Assembly: GCF_030272695.1 (NCBI RefSeq)
Contig: NZ_JARFYN010000017.1
Coordinates: 62,001-126,000 of the forward strand
DNA length: 64,000 nt
Origin: Martinezella calliandrae
GTDB taxonomy: Bacteria > Pseudomonadota > Alphaproteobacteria > Rhizobiales > Rhizobiaceae
Direction: 5' to 3'
Shown here: positions 27,121 to 37,402 of the stretch, in pieces
How the letters are laid out: each line of letters begins with the position of its first letter
How positions within the stretch are numbered: the stretch's first letter is position 1
Program-made: the position numbers and the translations under genes
The notes under the pieces: model-generated
Databases searched by the model: none
Told to the model about the DNA's origin: nothing
What the model saw: only the letters and a program-made list of their open reading frames with translations

Positions 27121-28175
27121 TATTTCCCCTCCTTTGCCGCCGCAGCCTCGCTGGCGACAATCCAGTCCATGTAGTCGTGGAACGCCTCCCTGCCGGAGCG
27201 CGGACGCCAGTCGGTGTCGCGCTCGATGCGGGCGAGATCGTATTCTCCCCACATGCCGTCCTTCAGCGTCGCATCCTGGATGACGTTGGCGGTTTCGTGG
27301 GGGCTGACTTCGACCTTCAGATCCGGCACGCGCTCCCGCGCCCATTCGACGATATCTCCCGTCGTCGACGTGCGGCCGCTGCCGATATTGTAGTGACGAT
27401 AGCGTAGGCGCGGTGCCGTGATCAGCGCGATGACGGCTTTTGCAACATCGCCGGAATGCACGTAATCGCCGACCGATTCCAGGCTGTTGGGCCGGATCAC
27501 GTCGCCCGAAAGCGCCATATGGGCGACACGGTTAGGGACATGGCGGAAATTGCGGCTTTCGGTTGCCCGGTCCATCGGGCCATAGACGGAGGCGAGACGA
27601 ACGCTCAGAGCCGAAATGCCGAAGAGATCCGCATAGCGGTTGACGACCATTTCGGAGGCGAATTTCGAGATGCCGTAAAGCGTCAGCGGCGCGACATAGC
27701 CATCTTCCGGCAGCGGTTCGCCCGCCCAGTCCGGGCCATGGTGGCGATAGACCGAGCCGGAACTCACATAGAGGAAGCGCTTGACCGAGGGCTTGTTGCG
27801 CGCCCATTCGAGCATCCGCACCGTACCCATCAGATTGACGTCGACGATCCTCGCCGGGTCCTCCGCCTCGGGCTGGCGCTTCGCCTCGGCGGCGCTGCCG
27901 CGCGAAATCGGCGTGATAGTCGCGCCATGGACGATCGCCACTATGCCGTGAGCGACAAGCGCATCGGACCATTGCGAGGGATCGCAGATATCGCCCGTAA
28001 TGACCGTCAGACGATCGCGAACCGGGGCGAAATATTGCTCGGCCATGGCGTCGAGGCCGGAGCGATCGAGAATAACGGCGCGGGCGGCGGGATCGCGGTC
28101 GAGCCATTCCCGCGCCACCACACTCATCACGAAACCAGTACCGCCGGTGACAAGAAGGGTCATTTTGAAATCCAT
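27120..28175 (-). CDS. NAD(P)-dependent epimerase/dehydratase (extended SDR)
   Basis: 351 aa. N-terminal GGTGFVMS is the Rossmann loop (the usual last Gly is Met), followed by a normal extended-SDR layout with catalytic YGISKFASE and the substrate-side GSGRTSTTGDIVEWA. Could start at 28175 or at a second ATG at 28163. It lies between an SDR and the PuuE-like gene, 24 bp from the former, one-base overlap with the latter. No sugar-nucleotide genes are near, so it may reduce or epimerise the pathway's carbon skeleton rather than a nucleotide sugar. Confidence 0.9.
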   Translation of the reverse strand: MDFKMTLLVTGGTGFVMSVVAREWLDRDPAARAVILDRSGLDAMAEQYFAPVRDRLTVITGDICDPSQWSDALVAHGIVAIVHGATITPISRGSAAEAKRQPEAEDPARIVDVNLMGTVRMLEWARNKPSVKRFLYVSSGSVYRHHGPDWAGEPLPEDGYVAPLTLYGISKFASEMVVNRYADLFGISALSVRLASVYGPMDRATESRNFRHVPNRVAHMALSGDVIRPNSLESVGDYVHSGDVAKAVIALITAPRLRYRHYNIGSGRTSTTGDIVEWARERVPDLKVEVSPHETANVIQDATLKDGMWGEYDLARIERDTDWRPRSGREAFHDYMDWIVASEAAAAKEGK

Positions 28176-28199
28176 TCCAGTTGCGTGTGAAAGAAAACG

Positions 28200-28973
28200 T
28201 CAGCGAACCGCATAGCCGCCATCCACGAGAAGGTCGGTGCCGGTGACGAAGGAAGCGTCGGACGAAAGGAGAAAGGCGGTCGCCGCCGCAATCTCCTCCG
28301 GCTGAGCAATCCGGTTGAGCAAATGCGCAGGGCCGAGGCCTTTGTCGGCGGCTTCGAGATCGGGCCAGCGCTGCAGTAGCCGCGGCGTGGCGACTGCCCC
28401 CGGCGAGAGGCTGTTGACGCGAATGCCCTCAGCGGCATGGTCGATCGCCATCGCCTTCGCGAGATGAACGAGACCGGCCTTGGCCGCGCAATAGGCGACT
28501 GCCTTGCCGGTCGCGACATGCGCGAACTGAGAAGCGATCAGCACGACGGAGCCACCGCCATTTGCCGTCATCAACGGAATGGCAAACTTGCTCGCCAGAA
28601 ACGCGCCGGTCAGGCTGACGTCGATTTCGAGACGCCATTGCTCCTCGCTGAGGTCGACGACCGTGCCGTCAAGCGACGGCGCCGCCGCATTGTGCACGAG
28701 CCCGTCCAGCCGCCCAAAACGGCCACGAACTGTTTCGACCGCCCGTTCCATCGAGCGCTGATGCCTGACGTCGCAGAAGATAGCGGCAGAACGTGGCCCC
28801 AAAGCTTCAGCAAGGTTGCCGACCGCATCTTCCGACTGGTCGGCGCAGACGACGCTGCCGCCCTCCGCCAGGCAACGGCGTGCAATGGCCGATCCGATAC
28901 CGCTTGCCGCACCGGTGATCATGATCACCTTACCGTCGAGCCGCGCAGCCATTGGGTTTCCAGTCGCCGTCAT
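28200..28973 (-). CDS. SDR oxidoreductase (FabG-like)
   Basis: 257 aa, canonical: GAASGIGSA, HNAA (in place of NNAG), Ser in IASQFA, YCAAKAGL, C-terminal VTGTDLLVDGGYAVR. Its ATG overlaps the stop of the dihydropyrimidinase gene (ATGA), so the two are translationally coupled and the SDR probably acts on the hydrolase's product or a near neighbour. A second Met eight residues in is possible but less likely because of the coupling. Substrate unknown. Confidence 0.92.
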   Translation of the reverse strand: MTATGNPMAARLDGKVIMITGAASGIGSAIARRCLAEGGSVVCADQSEDAVGNLAEALGPRSAAIFCDVRHQRSMERAVETVRGRFGRLDGLVHNAAAPSLDGTVVDLSEEQWRLEIDVSLTGAFLASKFAIPLMTANGGGSVVLIASQFAHVATGKAVAYCAAKAGLVHLAKAMAIDHAAEGIRVNSLSPGAVATPRLLQRWPDLEAADKGLGPAHLLNRIAQPEEIAAATAFLLSSDASFVTGTDLLVDGGYAVR

Positions 28974-30403
28974 GATGCAAGTATCCGTGAAAGACCCTGC
29001 TGTGGCGGGAATGGTCGCTGCCGGGGGATGAACTGGCCGCGACCGGGGACCGACAGTACCTCTCCGTCATTCCACACCAATTCGCCACGCGAGATGGTCA
29101 TGACCGGCCAGCCACGGATTGTCTGCCCTTCATAGGGCGTGTGGTCCGTCGCGTGATGCAGCATGTCATTGTTGATCGTCACGACCCGATCCGGATCCCA
29201 GATCGCGATATCGGCATCCGATCCAACCGAAATTAACCCCTTGCGCGGATAGAGCCCAAAGAGCCGCGCGGGGGCGGCCGAGGTCAGTTCGACGAATTTC
29301 TGCAGCGACATGCGACCACCGTTGACGCCGGCCGAGAAGAGCAGAGCGAGCCGCGTCTCAATGCCGGGAATGCCGTTCGGAATGCGGTTGAACGGTGTTT
29401 CCGGACCGCCTGCAATCTTGTCGGCATAGTTCCAGGGCGAATGGTCGGACGAGAAGACCTCGAGCGTGCCGTCCAGAATGCCGCGCCAGATATTCGGCTG
29501 GTTCGACTTGTCACGCGGCGGCGGCGTGCAGACGCATTTCGAGCCGGAGAGATCGTGGGTGTCGATATCCTCGGCAGAGAGGAACAGATATTGCGGGCAG
29601 GTCTCGGCATAGATCGGCAGGCCCCGCGCCTTGGCGCGACGGATCTCCTCGACGGCACCGCCGGCGGCGACATGGCTCACCAGGATCGGCGTCTCGATCA
29701 GTTCCGACAGGCTGATGGCGCGGAAGGTCGCCTCGCGGTCGCCGATCTCGGAATGGGCCTTTTCGTGATATCGCAGCTGAGTCTTGCGAGCGGCGATGAA
29801 TTTTTCGGTAAGCCAACGGATGCAGGCATCGTTCTCGGCATGCACCATGACCATAGCGCCGTGGGACCGGGCGAGATCGAGGACGTTCAGCACCTCGTAG
29901 TCGTTGAGCTTCAGCCCGTCATAGGTGAGGTAGATCTTCATCGAAGTGCAACCCTCGGCGATCAACGCCGGAATTTCGTCTCGAAGCACTTCCGCGCTGG
30001 GATCACCGACGATCAGGTGAATGCCGTAATCGATATGCGCCTTCGGCCGCGCCCGCTCGTGATAATCCTCAACGATATCGCGCAGGGACTGGCCGCGCAT
30101 CTGCATTGCGAAAGGAATGACGGTCGTGGTGCCACCGCAGAGCGCCGAGAGCGTACCCGTGTTGAAGTCGTCGGCCGTCGCTTTTCCTTCCCAAGGTTGC
30201 TGGTCCATATGGCAATGGCTGTCGACACCACCTGGCAAGACCAAACGCCCCTCGGCTGATATCTCCTGGCGTCCTTCCGGCAGATCGGCGCCGAGAGCGA
30301 CAATCACGCCGCCGCAAATGCCGACATCGATGTCGCGGGTTTCCTCGGGAAGCACGACGCGGCCTCCGCGGATAACGAGGTCGAAGCTGGAATCCTTGGT
30401 CAT
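28970..30403 (-). CDS. Dihydropyrimidinase / D-hydantoinase
   Basis: Opens the ring of dihydropyrimidines or hydantoins to N-carbamoyl amino acids. 477 aa, full length. All metal-site residues are visible: DSHCH (Asp61, His63, His65), carboxylated Lys156 in SMKIYLTYD, His188 in VMVHAE, His244 in LVSHVAAGG, and Asp320 in SSDHSPWN. The CPQYLFLS motif is typical of hydantoinases. It overlaps the MFS gene's stop (ATGA) and the following SDR's start. No N-carbamoylase or beta-ureidopropionase lies in the window, so the next step must be encoded elsewhere or differ. Confidence 0.95.
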   Translation of the reverse strand: MTKDSSFDLVIRGGRVVLPEETRDIDVGICGGVIVALGADLPEGRQEISAEGRLVLPGGVDSHCHMDQQPWEGKATADDFNTGTLSALCGGTTTVIPFAMQMRGQSLRDIVEDYHERARPKAHIDYGIHLIVGDPSAEVLRDEIPALIAEGCTSMKIYLTYDGLKLNDYEVLNVLDLARSHGAMVMVHAENDACIRWLTEKFIAARKTQLRYHEKAHSEIGDREATFRAISLSELIETPILVSHVAAGGAVEEIRRAKARGLPIYAETCPQYLFLSAEDIDTHDLSGSKCVCTPPPRDKSNQPNIWRGILDGTLEVFSSDHSPWNYADKIAGGPETPFNRIPNGIPGIETRLALLFSAGVNGGRMSLQKFVELTSAAPARLFGLYPRKGLISVGSDADIAIWDPDRVVTINNDMLHHATDHTPYEGQTIRGWPVMTISRGELVWNDGEVLSVPGRGQFIPRQRPFPPQQGLSRILAS

Positions 30404-31671
30404 TCATTGGCTCCGGAAACGAGGCAGTCCGACGAAACAAGGCAGTCCGAATGGACTGCCTTGCGGCGTAGATTGAAGCAGGCGCCGGCGGCAACGAGCG
30501 CCGCACCGCTGCCAAGCATGATGAAGAGTGCGTAAGGTGCGACATGCGCCATTAGACCGGCCGCAATGCCTGGTGTCATGACATTGCCGATCGAATAGAG
30601 CAGCAGGAGACCGCCCGATGCCGAGACCATGTGGCGGCTGTCGATCTGCGAATTGGCGAAGGCAATGCCAACGGGATAGATCGTCAATGCCGTTGCGCCA
30701 TAGAGGAAGAACAGCACGAAGAGCAGCGGTACGAGGTTATTTCCGAGCAGGATGATCGAGACGCAGAACATCGCTGCGAGTATGCCTTGCACCAGCAGCA
30801 TCCAGCGGCGGTCCAGCCGATCGGAGAGCCAGCCAACAGGCGTCTGCGCCAGCATGCCGCCCATGCTGAATGCCGTCACGAGCCCGATTGTCGTTGCGGC
30901 CGGAAGGTCGATCTTCGCGCCGTAGAGCGGCGTCAACGCGAAGACATTCATGTTGGTCATGCCAGCCTGGAAGACGGCAATGATGGTGACGGGCGCAAGG
31001 ACGGCCAGCTTCCAGAGGCCATAGCGTTGATCCGCGGTCGAAACATCAGCCTGCAGCGGGTGGATGTTGCGCACCGGCAGCGACGGCCAGGGACGGCCGA
31101 CGAACCGGCAATAGAGGACGCCGACCGTGACGGTCATTGCCGCGATCAGGAAGAGATTGGGGGAATGCGGGCCTGCTGCCTCGACCATGAGCTGGCCGAA
31201 GAGCACGGCGAGCGAGGTCATCATCATGTAGAGTGAGAAATAGGAGCCGCGATTACGCTCGTCGGCATAGAGATTGATCCAGCTCTCCGAGACGACGAAT
31301 ATCACCGCCATCGCAAAGCCGTTCAAAACTCGCAGCAGGAGCCAGACCGGCGCCGCTGATGTCGCCATGTAGCCGAAGCCTGCGAAAGCCGCGAGGAAAC
31401 CCACGGCCAGGAAGGTGCCACGATGGCCGAAGCGCGAGACCAGAAAGCGCGCGGCGAGGCAGCCCGCCAGAAAGCCGACCGGAAAACCGGTCAGGAGCAG
31501 CTGCACCGTGCCAGGATGGACATCCGGTTCGCTGAGGCGCAGCGACACTGATGTGGTCAACAGGCTATTGCCCGTGCCGATCACGCAAATGGCCACCATG
31601 ACGGGGACAAGCGCGCGAAATCGCGCAGCCCGCTGCCAGAAACTTGCGCCCATGGATGCTTCGCCGCTCAT
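30400..31671 (-). CDS. MFS transporter (YcaD-like)
   Basis: 423 aa, twelve predicted membrane segments; loop 2-3 motif RFGHRGTFLA and WLSDRLDRR match MFS motif A variants. The family (YcaD/DHA-like) moves small solutes; here it may import the pathway substrate or export a product. The last residues contain a six-residue duplication, SDCLVS twice, due to an 18-bp tandem repeat (30417-30452). Its ATG is close behind the ATPase gene (2 bp between stop and start) and its stop overlaps the dihydropyrimidinase start. Confidence 0.9.
   Translation of the reverse strand: MSGEASMGASFWQRAARFRALVPVMVAICVIGTGNSLLTTSVSLRLSEPDVHPGTVQLLLTGFPVGFLAGCLAARFLVSRFGHRGTFLAVGFLAAFAGFGYMATSAAPVWLLLRVLNGFAMAVIFVVSESWINLYADERNRGSYFSLYMMMTSLAVLFGQLMVEAAGPHSPNLFLIAAMTVTVGVLYCRFVGRPWPSLPVRNIHPLQADVSTADQRYGLWKLAVLAPVTIIAVFQAGMTNMNVFALTPLYGAKIDLPAATTIGLVTAFSMGGMLAQTPVGWLSDRLDRRWMLLVQGILAAMFCVSIILLGNNLVPLLFVLFFLYGATALTIYPVGIAFANSQIDSRHMVSASGGLLLLYSIGNVMTPGIAAGLMAHVAPYALFIMLGSGAALVAAGACFNLRRKAVHSDCLVSSDCLVSGANE
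30417..30462. repeat. 18-bp tandem duplication overlapping a perfect 10-bp inverted repeat
   Basis: GAAACGAGGCAGTCCGAC at 30417-30434 is followed by a near copy at 30435-30452; AAGGCAGTCC (30439-30448) and GGACTGCCTT (30453-30462) form a perfect stem with a four-base loop. It lies in the MFS gene's last codons, just before the dihydropyrimidinase start. Confidence 0.85.
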
Positions 31672-31673
31672 CT

Positions 31674-33764
31674 CTATTCCCTTGTTGCCGCCGCATAGAC
31701 CGGAAGTTCGGCGCGCAACTTCTCTTCCTCGATGTGGCAGGCGATCTCGTGGGTGTCGGACATCCGCCGGATCGGCGGGGCGACGCTGTCGCAGATCGCG
31801 CCGACCCTGCGGTGGCAGCGCGTCGCAAAGCGACAGCCCGCGGGGACATTGACGGGGCTCGGCGTTTCGCCGGTGAGCCGGATCCGTTCGCGCGGCGCTT
31901 CGTCGGGGTTTGGGCTGCGGATCGCGGAAATCAGCGCCTCGGTATAGGGGTGGGTGCCGGCGCCGAAGACCTCTTCGACAGTACCCTTCTCCATCACCTT
32001 GCCGAGATACATGACGACGACCTTGTCGGCGACGTGGCGGACGAGCGCCAGGTCATGGCTGATGAACAGCATCGTCGTGTGCTTCTCTCTCTGGATGTCG
32101 AGAAGCAGGGTAACGACTGCGGCCTGGACCGAGACGTCGAGCGCCGAGACGGGTTCGTCCGCAACGATCAGCGAGGGATCGGCGGCAAAGGCGCGCGCAA
32201 TCGCGATGCGCTGCTTCTGGCCGCCGGAAAGCTGGCCCGGCTTGCGATCGCCAACCGTGGGCGACAGGCGGACCATTTCGAAAAGTTCGCGGACCCGCTG
32301 CTCGATCGCGGCCTTGCCCTTGCGGACGCCGAATTTCTTGATCGAGCGACGTATCGAGAAGGCGGCCGAATGGCACGGATTCAGCGTACTGTCCGGATTC
32401 TGGAAGATCATCTGGATGGATTGCAGCAGGTGACGCGGCCTGTCGCGCGCCTGAAGTTCGGCGATGTTCTCGCCGGCCATGCGGATCGACCCTGACGTGG
32501 CGCTGTCGAGGCCGGTGACGATGCGGGCCAGCGTCGACTTTCCGCAACCGGACTCGCCGACCAGAGCGACGATCTCGGCCTTGCGTGCGCCGAAGGAGAC
32601 CGCCTCGTTGGCCTTGACCGTCTTCTGCGAGCTGATCCGGTAGAGCTTCGTCACGTCGGAGAGGTCGATCGCCTCTTGCTGCTGAGCCGTGTTGGATAGA
32701 ATCGGCCGCAGTTTCGCGCGCGGCCGCTCCATCTCCTGCCAGCGGGCGCAGCGAACGAGATGATCGGCTCCGGCGGCAGTCAGGTCGAGATCAGGGCGAT
32801 CGCAAAGACCGGCGGTGAAGCCTGAGCAGCGCGGGCCGAAGAAGCAGCCTTCCGGCCGCTCTTGCGGCAACGGAATGTGGCCCGGAATGGCGGCGAGCGC
32901 GCGACTGCGCTTGTCGCTGCCAATATCGGGAATGCAGTCGATCAGCCCCTGCGTATAGGGGTGGCGGGGCTTGCGGAACAGCTCAGCAGTCGTCCCCTCC
33001 TCGACCATCTCGCCGGAATACATGATGCCGACGCGATCGCATGTCTCGGCGATCAGGCCGAGATTGTGAGAGATGAATAGAAGGCTCGTCGAATAACGCT
33101 TTCGCAACTCACCGATCAGGTCGATGACCGCTGCCTCGACCGTAACATCGAGCCCGGTGGTCGGCTCGTCGAGTAAGAGCAGGGAGGGACGCGCCAGAAG
33201 CGCCATGGCAATCACCACGCGCTGCTGCTGGCCACCGGAGAGCTGGTGCGGGTAACGCTTCAGCATATCGAAAGCGTCGGGCAGGCGCACGTCTTCGAGC
33301 ATTGCGGCGGCCATTTCCATAGCCTCCTTCTTCGTCGAGCCCAGATGCAGGAGTGGTACTTCCGCGAGCTGAGATCCGATCGTCTTGACGGGATTGAGCG
33401 CGCTCATCGGGTCCTGGTAGACCATGGCGATGCGGCGGCCCCTGATCGCGCGCAACTCCCTTGCGCCGGCGCCAACAAGCTCCTTGCCGTCGAAGCGGAT
33501 ATTGCCATTGGCGATCACGCCCGTATTGCCTAGATAGCCCATGATCGCCATAGCGGTCGTGCTCTTGCCGCAGCCGGACTCGCCGACGAGGCCATAGCTC
33601 TCACCCGGGCGGACGCAGAAGGAGAGGTTCGGCACCGCGACCACGGTCTCGCTCTTGCCGCGGAATTCGATCCTGAGATCCCTGATATTGAGTAGCGGTT
33701 CGAGATCGGACTTTGGAGCGTTGGACACAGCGGCCCCTTGCAGGTTGGATACGGTCAGGTTCAC
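31674..33764 (-). CDS. Fused double ATPase of peptide-type ABC transporter (DppD-DppF-like)
   Basis: 696 aa carrying two complete ATPase domains. Walker [10 protein letters not shown] appears twice (about residues 47-55 and 380-390), each with an LSGGQ signature and a Walker B ([24 protein letters not shown]). Each domain is followed by a C-terminal oligopeptide ABC tail with Cys residues (e.g. [10 protein letters not shown] and GCRFATRCH). The GTG at 33764 overlaps the permease gene's stop (GTGA), deciding the start. Drives the uptake system encoded upstream. Fused DppD-F proteins are common in rhizobia. Confidence 0.95.
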   Translation of the reverse strand: MNLTVSNLQGAAVSNAPKSDLEPLLNIRDLRIEFRGKSETVVAVPNLSFCVRPGESYGLVGESGCGKSTTAMAIMGYLGNTGVIANGNIRFDGKELVGAGARELRAIRGRRIAMVYQDPMSALNPVKTIGSQLAEVPLLHLGSTKKEAMEMAAAMLEDVRLPDAFDMLKRYPHQLSGGQQQRVVIAMALLARPSLLLLDEPTTGLDVTVEAAVIDLIGELRKRYSTSLLFISHNLGLIAETCDRVGIMYSGEMVEEGTTAELFRKPRHPYTQGLIDCIPDIGSDKRSRALAAIPGHIPLPQERPEGCFFGPRCSGFTAGLCDRPDLDLTAAGADHLVRCARWQEMERPRAKLRPILSNTAQQQEAIDLSDVTKLYRISSQKTVKANEAVSFGARKAEIVALVGESGCGKSTLARIVTGLDSATSGSIRMAGENIAELQARDRPRHLLQSIQMIFQNPDSTLNPCHSAAFSIRRSIKKFGVRKGKAAIEQRVRELFEMVRLSPTVGDRKPGQLSGGQKQRIAIARAFAADPSLIVADEPVSALDVSVQAAVVTLLLDIQREKHTTMLFISHDLALVRHVADKVVVMYLGKVMEKGTVEEVFGAGTHPYTEALISAIRSPNPDEAPRERIRLTGETPSPVNVPAGCRFATRCHRRVGAICDSVAPPIRRMSDTHEIACHIEEEKLRAELPVYAAATRE

Positions 33765-34636
33765 GGCTTCCAGGCCTCGCGCATGCCGTCGGCCAGCAGG
33801 TTGAAGCCAAGCACGAGGCTGACAAGTGCCGCCGACGGTATCAGGGACATTAGCGGCCAGACATTGAGCACGGTCACGCTTTCCTTGACCATGCCGCCCC
33901 AATCCGGGTTCGGCGGCGGCAAGCCGAGGCCAAGGAAGCCGAGGATGCCGATCGTTATAATGGTGTAGCCGATACGCAGGCAGGCATCGACGATCAGCAT
34001 GCTGCGGCAGTTGGGCAAGAGCTCGACGAGCATGATGTAGATCGTGCTCTCGGCCCTTAGCTTTGCAGCCGCGATATATTCCTGCTCCTTCAGCCCGAGG
34101 ACCAGGCCGCGGGTGATGCGGCCGATGCCCGGCGCCGAGGCGATCGTCGTCGCGATGACGATGTTCAGAACCGACGGACCGATATTTGCGATCAGGATCA
34201 CGTAGATCACGAGGACCGGAAAGGCGAGGATGATGTCGGAGAAGCGGCTGATCAGCGTATCTATCCAGCCACCATAGTAGCCGGCCACCATTCCCATGGT
34301 GATGCCAACGATCATTGCGACGGCAACCGAGAGCGGGGCAACCGAGAGAACCGTGCGCGCACCGAAGATCAGGCGGGCGAGCACATCACGGCCGAGAATA
34401 TCCGTGCCAAGCCAGTGCGTAGCCGACGGGAACGGATTGCCCATGGCCATTACATCGGAATCGGTCGGCGAAGGCAGCGGCAGGATGGGTGCAAGCAATG
34501 CGGCAGCAACCCAGAAGGCGACAAGGAAGAGCCCCACGACGGCCGTCTTCGAATGGAAGATGCGCATCCAATTCGGCCTTGCGGCACGCTTTGCCGGTAC
34601 GACCTTGACCCCAGCGATATTGTCTTGAAGCGCCAT
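33761..34636 (-). CDS. Peptide-type ABC transporter permease (DppC-like)
   Basis: 291 aa with the N-terminal OppC signature (PNWMRIFHSKTAVVGLFLVAFWV) and about six membrane segments; the cytoplasmic EAA-like loop is in APGIGRITRGLVLGLKEQEYIAAAKLRAEST. It pairs with the preceding DppB-like gene (3 bp gap). Its stop overlaps the ATPase gene start. Confidence 0.95.
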   Translation of the reverse strand: MALQDNIAGVKVVPAKRAARPNWMRIFHSKTAVVGLFLVAFWVAAALLAPILPLPSPTDSDVMAMGNPFPSATHWLGTDILGRDVLARLIFGARTVLSVAPLSVAVAMIVGITMGMVAGYYGGWIDTLISRFSDIILAFPVLVIYVILIANIGPSVLNIVIATTIASAPGIGRITRGLVLGLKEQEYIAAAKLRAESTIYIMLVELLPNCRSMLIVDACLRIGYTIITIGILGFLGLGLPPPNPDWGGMVKESVTVLNVWPLMSLIPSAALVSLVLGFNLLADGMREAWKP

Positions 34637-34639
34637 GGT

Positions 34640-35653
34640 TCACCTCACCCGGATGCGTGGATCGAGCAGCATGTAGCCGAGATCGCCGAGCAGCTGCGTA
34701 GTGACGGCGACGGCGACGGTTATCAGCGTCGCGGCCTCAAGGGTCGCGATATCGCCGAAGAGGCTTGCGTCGAGGATCAGCCGGCCGAAGCCCGGATAGG
34801 CAAAGACGAGCTCGGTGACGACCACGCCGCTGATCAGAAAGTTGATCTGCAGGAGCAGAACGGTGAAGGGTGCGATCATGGCGTTACGCAGCGCATGGCC
34901 GAGAACCATGCGGCGCGTGCTCATGCCCTTCAGGACCGCGGTGCGGATATAGGGTCGCTCCATGACGCCGATCATCGAGACGCGGATCATGCGGGCGACA
35001 TAGCCGAAATCGTAGATCACGAGTACGGCGACAGGCAGTACGAACTGATAGGGCACCGGCCATCCGCCATCACTGTTGAGCGGGCTCGTTCCCGGCAGGA
35101 TCGGCCAGAGAATGACGAAGAGTGTGACCAGGAAAACGCCCGAGGCAAATTCCGGTATGGATGTGAAGGTGATGCAGACGACCGACAGCGCCCGATCCAG
35201 CACTCCGCCCTCCTTCAGCCCCGACAGGATGCCGAAGATGATCGACAGCGGCACGATGAGAAGAAAGGCGAGGCCGGCAAGGATCGCCGTATTGCCGAGC
35301 CTGCTCCAGATCACGTCATTGACTGGCAACTTGTTCAGCGTCGAATAGCCGAAATTGCCGAAATACTGCGCCCCGCGCGGATCCTTGAAGTTAAGGCCGG
35401 TGCTTGGATCTTGCAGCGGATCGGAAATGGCGCCAACGAGCACGCCGAGCCAGCGGCCGTAGCGCACGAGCAGCGGATCGTTGGCCTTCAGCTTCTCGGT
35501 CAGGATATCGACCTGCTGCTGCGTAGCGAAGGGCCCGAGCGACTTGCGAGCTACGCTCCCGGGGGTGAATTCGCAGACGGCAAAGACCAGGAACGACGCA
35601 CACAGCATCGTGAGCAGCATCATGATCAGTCGTTTCAGGAGGAATTTCGACAT
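34640..35653 (-). CDS. Peptide-type ABC transporter permease (DppB-like)
   Basis: 337 aa, six membrane segments, beginning MSKFLLKRLIMMLLTMLCASFLVFAVCEFTPG, the OppB-type N-terminus. The EAA loop reads MIRVSMIGVMERPYIRTAVLKGMS. The periplasmic loop near residues 60-130 (LKANDPLLVRYGRWLG) is normal for DppB. Follows the substrate-binding gene by 75 bp and precedes the DppC-like gene by 3 bp. Confidence 0.95.
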   Translation of the reverse strand: MSKFLLKRLIMMLLTMLCASFLVFAVCEFTPGSVARKSLGPFATQQQVDILTEKLKANDPLLVRYGRWLGVLVGAISDPLQDPSTGLNFKDPRGAQYFGNFGYSTLNKLPVNDVIWSRLGNTAILAGLAFLLIVPLSIIFGILSGLKEGGVLDRALSVVCITFTSIPEFASGVFLVTLFVILWPILPGTSPLNSDGGWPVPYQFVLPVAVLVIYDFGYVARMIRVSMIGVMERPYIRTAVLKGMSTRRMVLGHALRNAMIAPFTVLLLQINFLISGVVVTELVFAYPGFGRLILDASLFGDIATLEAATLITVAVAVTTQLLGDLGYMLLDPRIRVR

Positions 35654-35728
35654 TGCAACATCAGTCCGAATTTCGCGCTGCCGCTAAAGGTTCGCCCGGC
35701 CGGTGCCGGGCGATCACGGCGGCTGCCA

Positions 35729-37402
35729 TCAGGCGGAGATCGCGTATTGATGCGCGAAGATGTACTGCGAAGGATGCAGCTCGAAGCCCTTGACCTTCTT
35801 GTCCATCACGGTCGAGAAGACGCGCCAGAAGGGCTGAACGATCGGCCCGTCATCCTGCATGATCAACTCGATCTTCTCGATGACCTTGCTGCGCTCGTTC
35901 GGGTCGAGGATGCCCTCGGCTTGAGTCAGGAGCTGGTCGAATTCCAGATTGGAATAATGGGATTCGTTCCAGGCAGCATTCGAGCGATAGGCTAGCGACA
36001 GCGTCATGATGGCGAGCGGGCGATGGCCCCAAGCCGTCAGACTGAACGGCGCCGTCGTCCACACTTCCCAATATTGCGCACTCGGAAGCGACTTGATGTT
36101 GATCTTGACGCCGATGTCCTTGAACTGTTCAGCCAAGACTTGCGCCGTGTTCAATTCCCAGATCGGGTCGGGGCGCGTCACCATGTCGATTTCGAAGCCG
36201 TTCGGATAGCCGGCATCGGCAAGCAGCTTCTTGGCCTTCTCGATATCGCGCGGATATTTCGGCAGAGCAGCATATTCGGGATGCGACGGAGCGACGTGAT
36301 GGTCTTCTGCCGGCGTGCCGGCGCCGAGCAGCGATGTCTGGATGACCTTCTCGCGATCGATCGCGAAGCGCATTGCCTGGCGGACGCGCTTGTCCTTGAA
36401 CTGCTCGACATCAGGATGCATTCGGGCGACGACGGTCTGCGTCGTCTCGACCTTGTAGACCGCAACATGCGGGAAGTTCTTCATCGAGCTGATCTGGACG
36501 GCGTCGGCTTCCGAGAGGCCATCGACCTGCTTGGAGGCCATGGCCGCAATGCCCGCACCGGGATTGTCGCCGAGGTCGACGAATTCGAAGGTCGCAAGAT
36601 AGGGACCGGTGCCCCAGTAGTCACTGCGCGCCTTGTACTTGGCGCCCTTGCCGACCGTGTATTCCGTCATTTCGAACGGACCGGTGCCATTCGCATCCGG
36701 GCCGAAGGCGCCGTTGTCGGCCGGATCCAGGATAAACATCGGATAGTGATAGAGATGCTCGGGAACCGCGATCTGAGGCGCGAAGCAGTTCAGGCGAACG
36801 GTATAGTCGTCGATTTTCTCGATCGCCTTGTCGGACCAGAGCTTGCTGGACTTCTTCGGATTGCCCTTCTCATCCTTCTCGCCGCCGTCATATTCCTGAA
36901 CGAGATAACCGGTGAAGAGGCCGAGAACCGACGAGCCGACCTTCGGGTCGCTGACGCGCTTGAGGTTCCAAACGACATCGTCCGCCGTCAGCGGCCGGCC
37001 CCCCTTGCGCCACTTCACATCCTTGCGGATATGCAGCGTCCAGGTCTTTAGGTCGTCGCTCACCTCCCATTTTTCAAGGAGGTAGGGATGGGTAATGTTA
37101 TTGCGATCGGTGAAGGTCAGGTATTCGCAGACCTGGCGGATGACGTTCGACTTTTCGGCGAAGTCGGCCAGATGCGGATCCTTGATTTCCATGCAGCGCA
37201 TGCCGATCCGCAGATTGCCGCCCTTCGGCATATCGTCGGCCTTGGCCTCGCTGAAAGGTTGGGCGACGCCCGCGAGCGAATAGGCGGCCGCGGCCGAGAG
37301 GCCGAGAAGCGTCGACTTGCGCAGGAAATCCCTGCGATTGATGCTGCCGTCCGAAAGTCCCTTGATAAGCGTCGGAATATAGGAGTGCTGATTCTTGTCC
37401 AA
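35729..37402 (-). CDS. Peptide-type ABC transporter substrate-binding protein
   Basis: Family 5 extracellular solute-binding protein, 557 aa. A twin-arginine signal is visible (NRRDFLRKSTLLGLSAAAAYSLAG). The core has GTGPFEMTEYTVGKGAKYKARSDYWG and the late VRQAMRFAIDREKVIQ motifs. Start: TTG at 37402 preceded by GGAG at 8-9 bases; an ATG-containing frame far upstream lacks support. First gene of the operon, so its specificity probably defines what the pathway degrades. Family 5 members bind peptides but also many other small solutes. Confidence 0.93.
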   Translation of the reverse strand: MDKNQHSYIPTLIKGLSDGSINRRDFLRKSTLLGLSAAAAYSLAGVAQPFSEAKADDMPKGGNLRIGMRCMEIKDPHLADFAEKSNVIRQVCEYLTFTDRNNITHPYLLEKWEVSDDLKTWTLHIRKDVKWRKGGRPLTADDVVWNLKRVSDPKVGSSVLGLFTGYLVQEYDGGEKDEKGNPKKSSKLWSDKAIEKIDDYTVRLNCFAPQIAVPEHLYHYPMFILDPADNGAFGPDANGTGPFEMTEYTVGKGAKYKARSDYWGTGPYLATFEFVDLGDNPGAGIAAMASKQVDGLSEADAVQISSMKNFPHVAVYKVETTQTVVARMHPDVEQFKDKRVRQAMRFAIDREKVIQTSLLGAGTPAEDHHVAPSHPEYAALPKYPRDIEKAKKLLADAGYPNGFEIDMVTRPDPIWELNTAQVLAEQFKDIGVKINIKSLPSAQYWEVWTTAPFSLTAWGHRPLAIMTLSLAYRSNAAWNESHYSNLEFDQLLTQAEGILDPNERSKVIEKIELIMQDDGPIVQPFWRVFSTVMDKKVKGFELHPSQYIFAHQYAISA

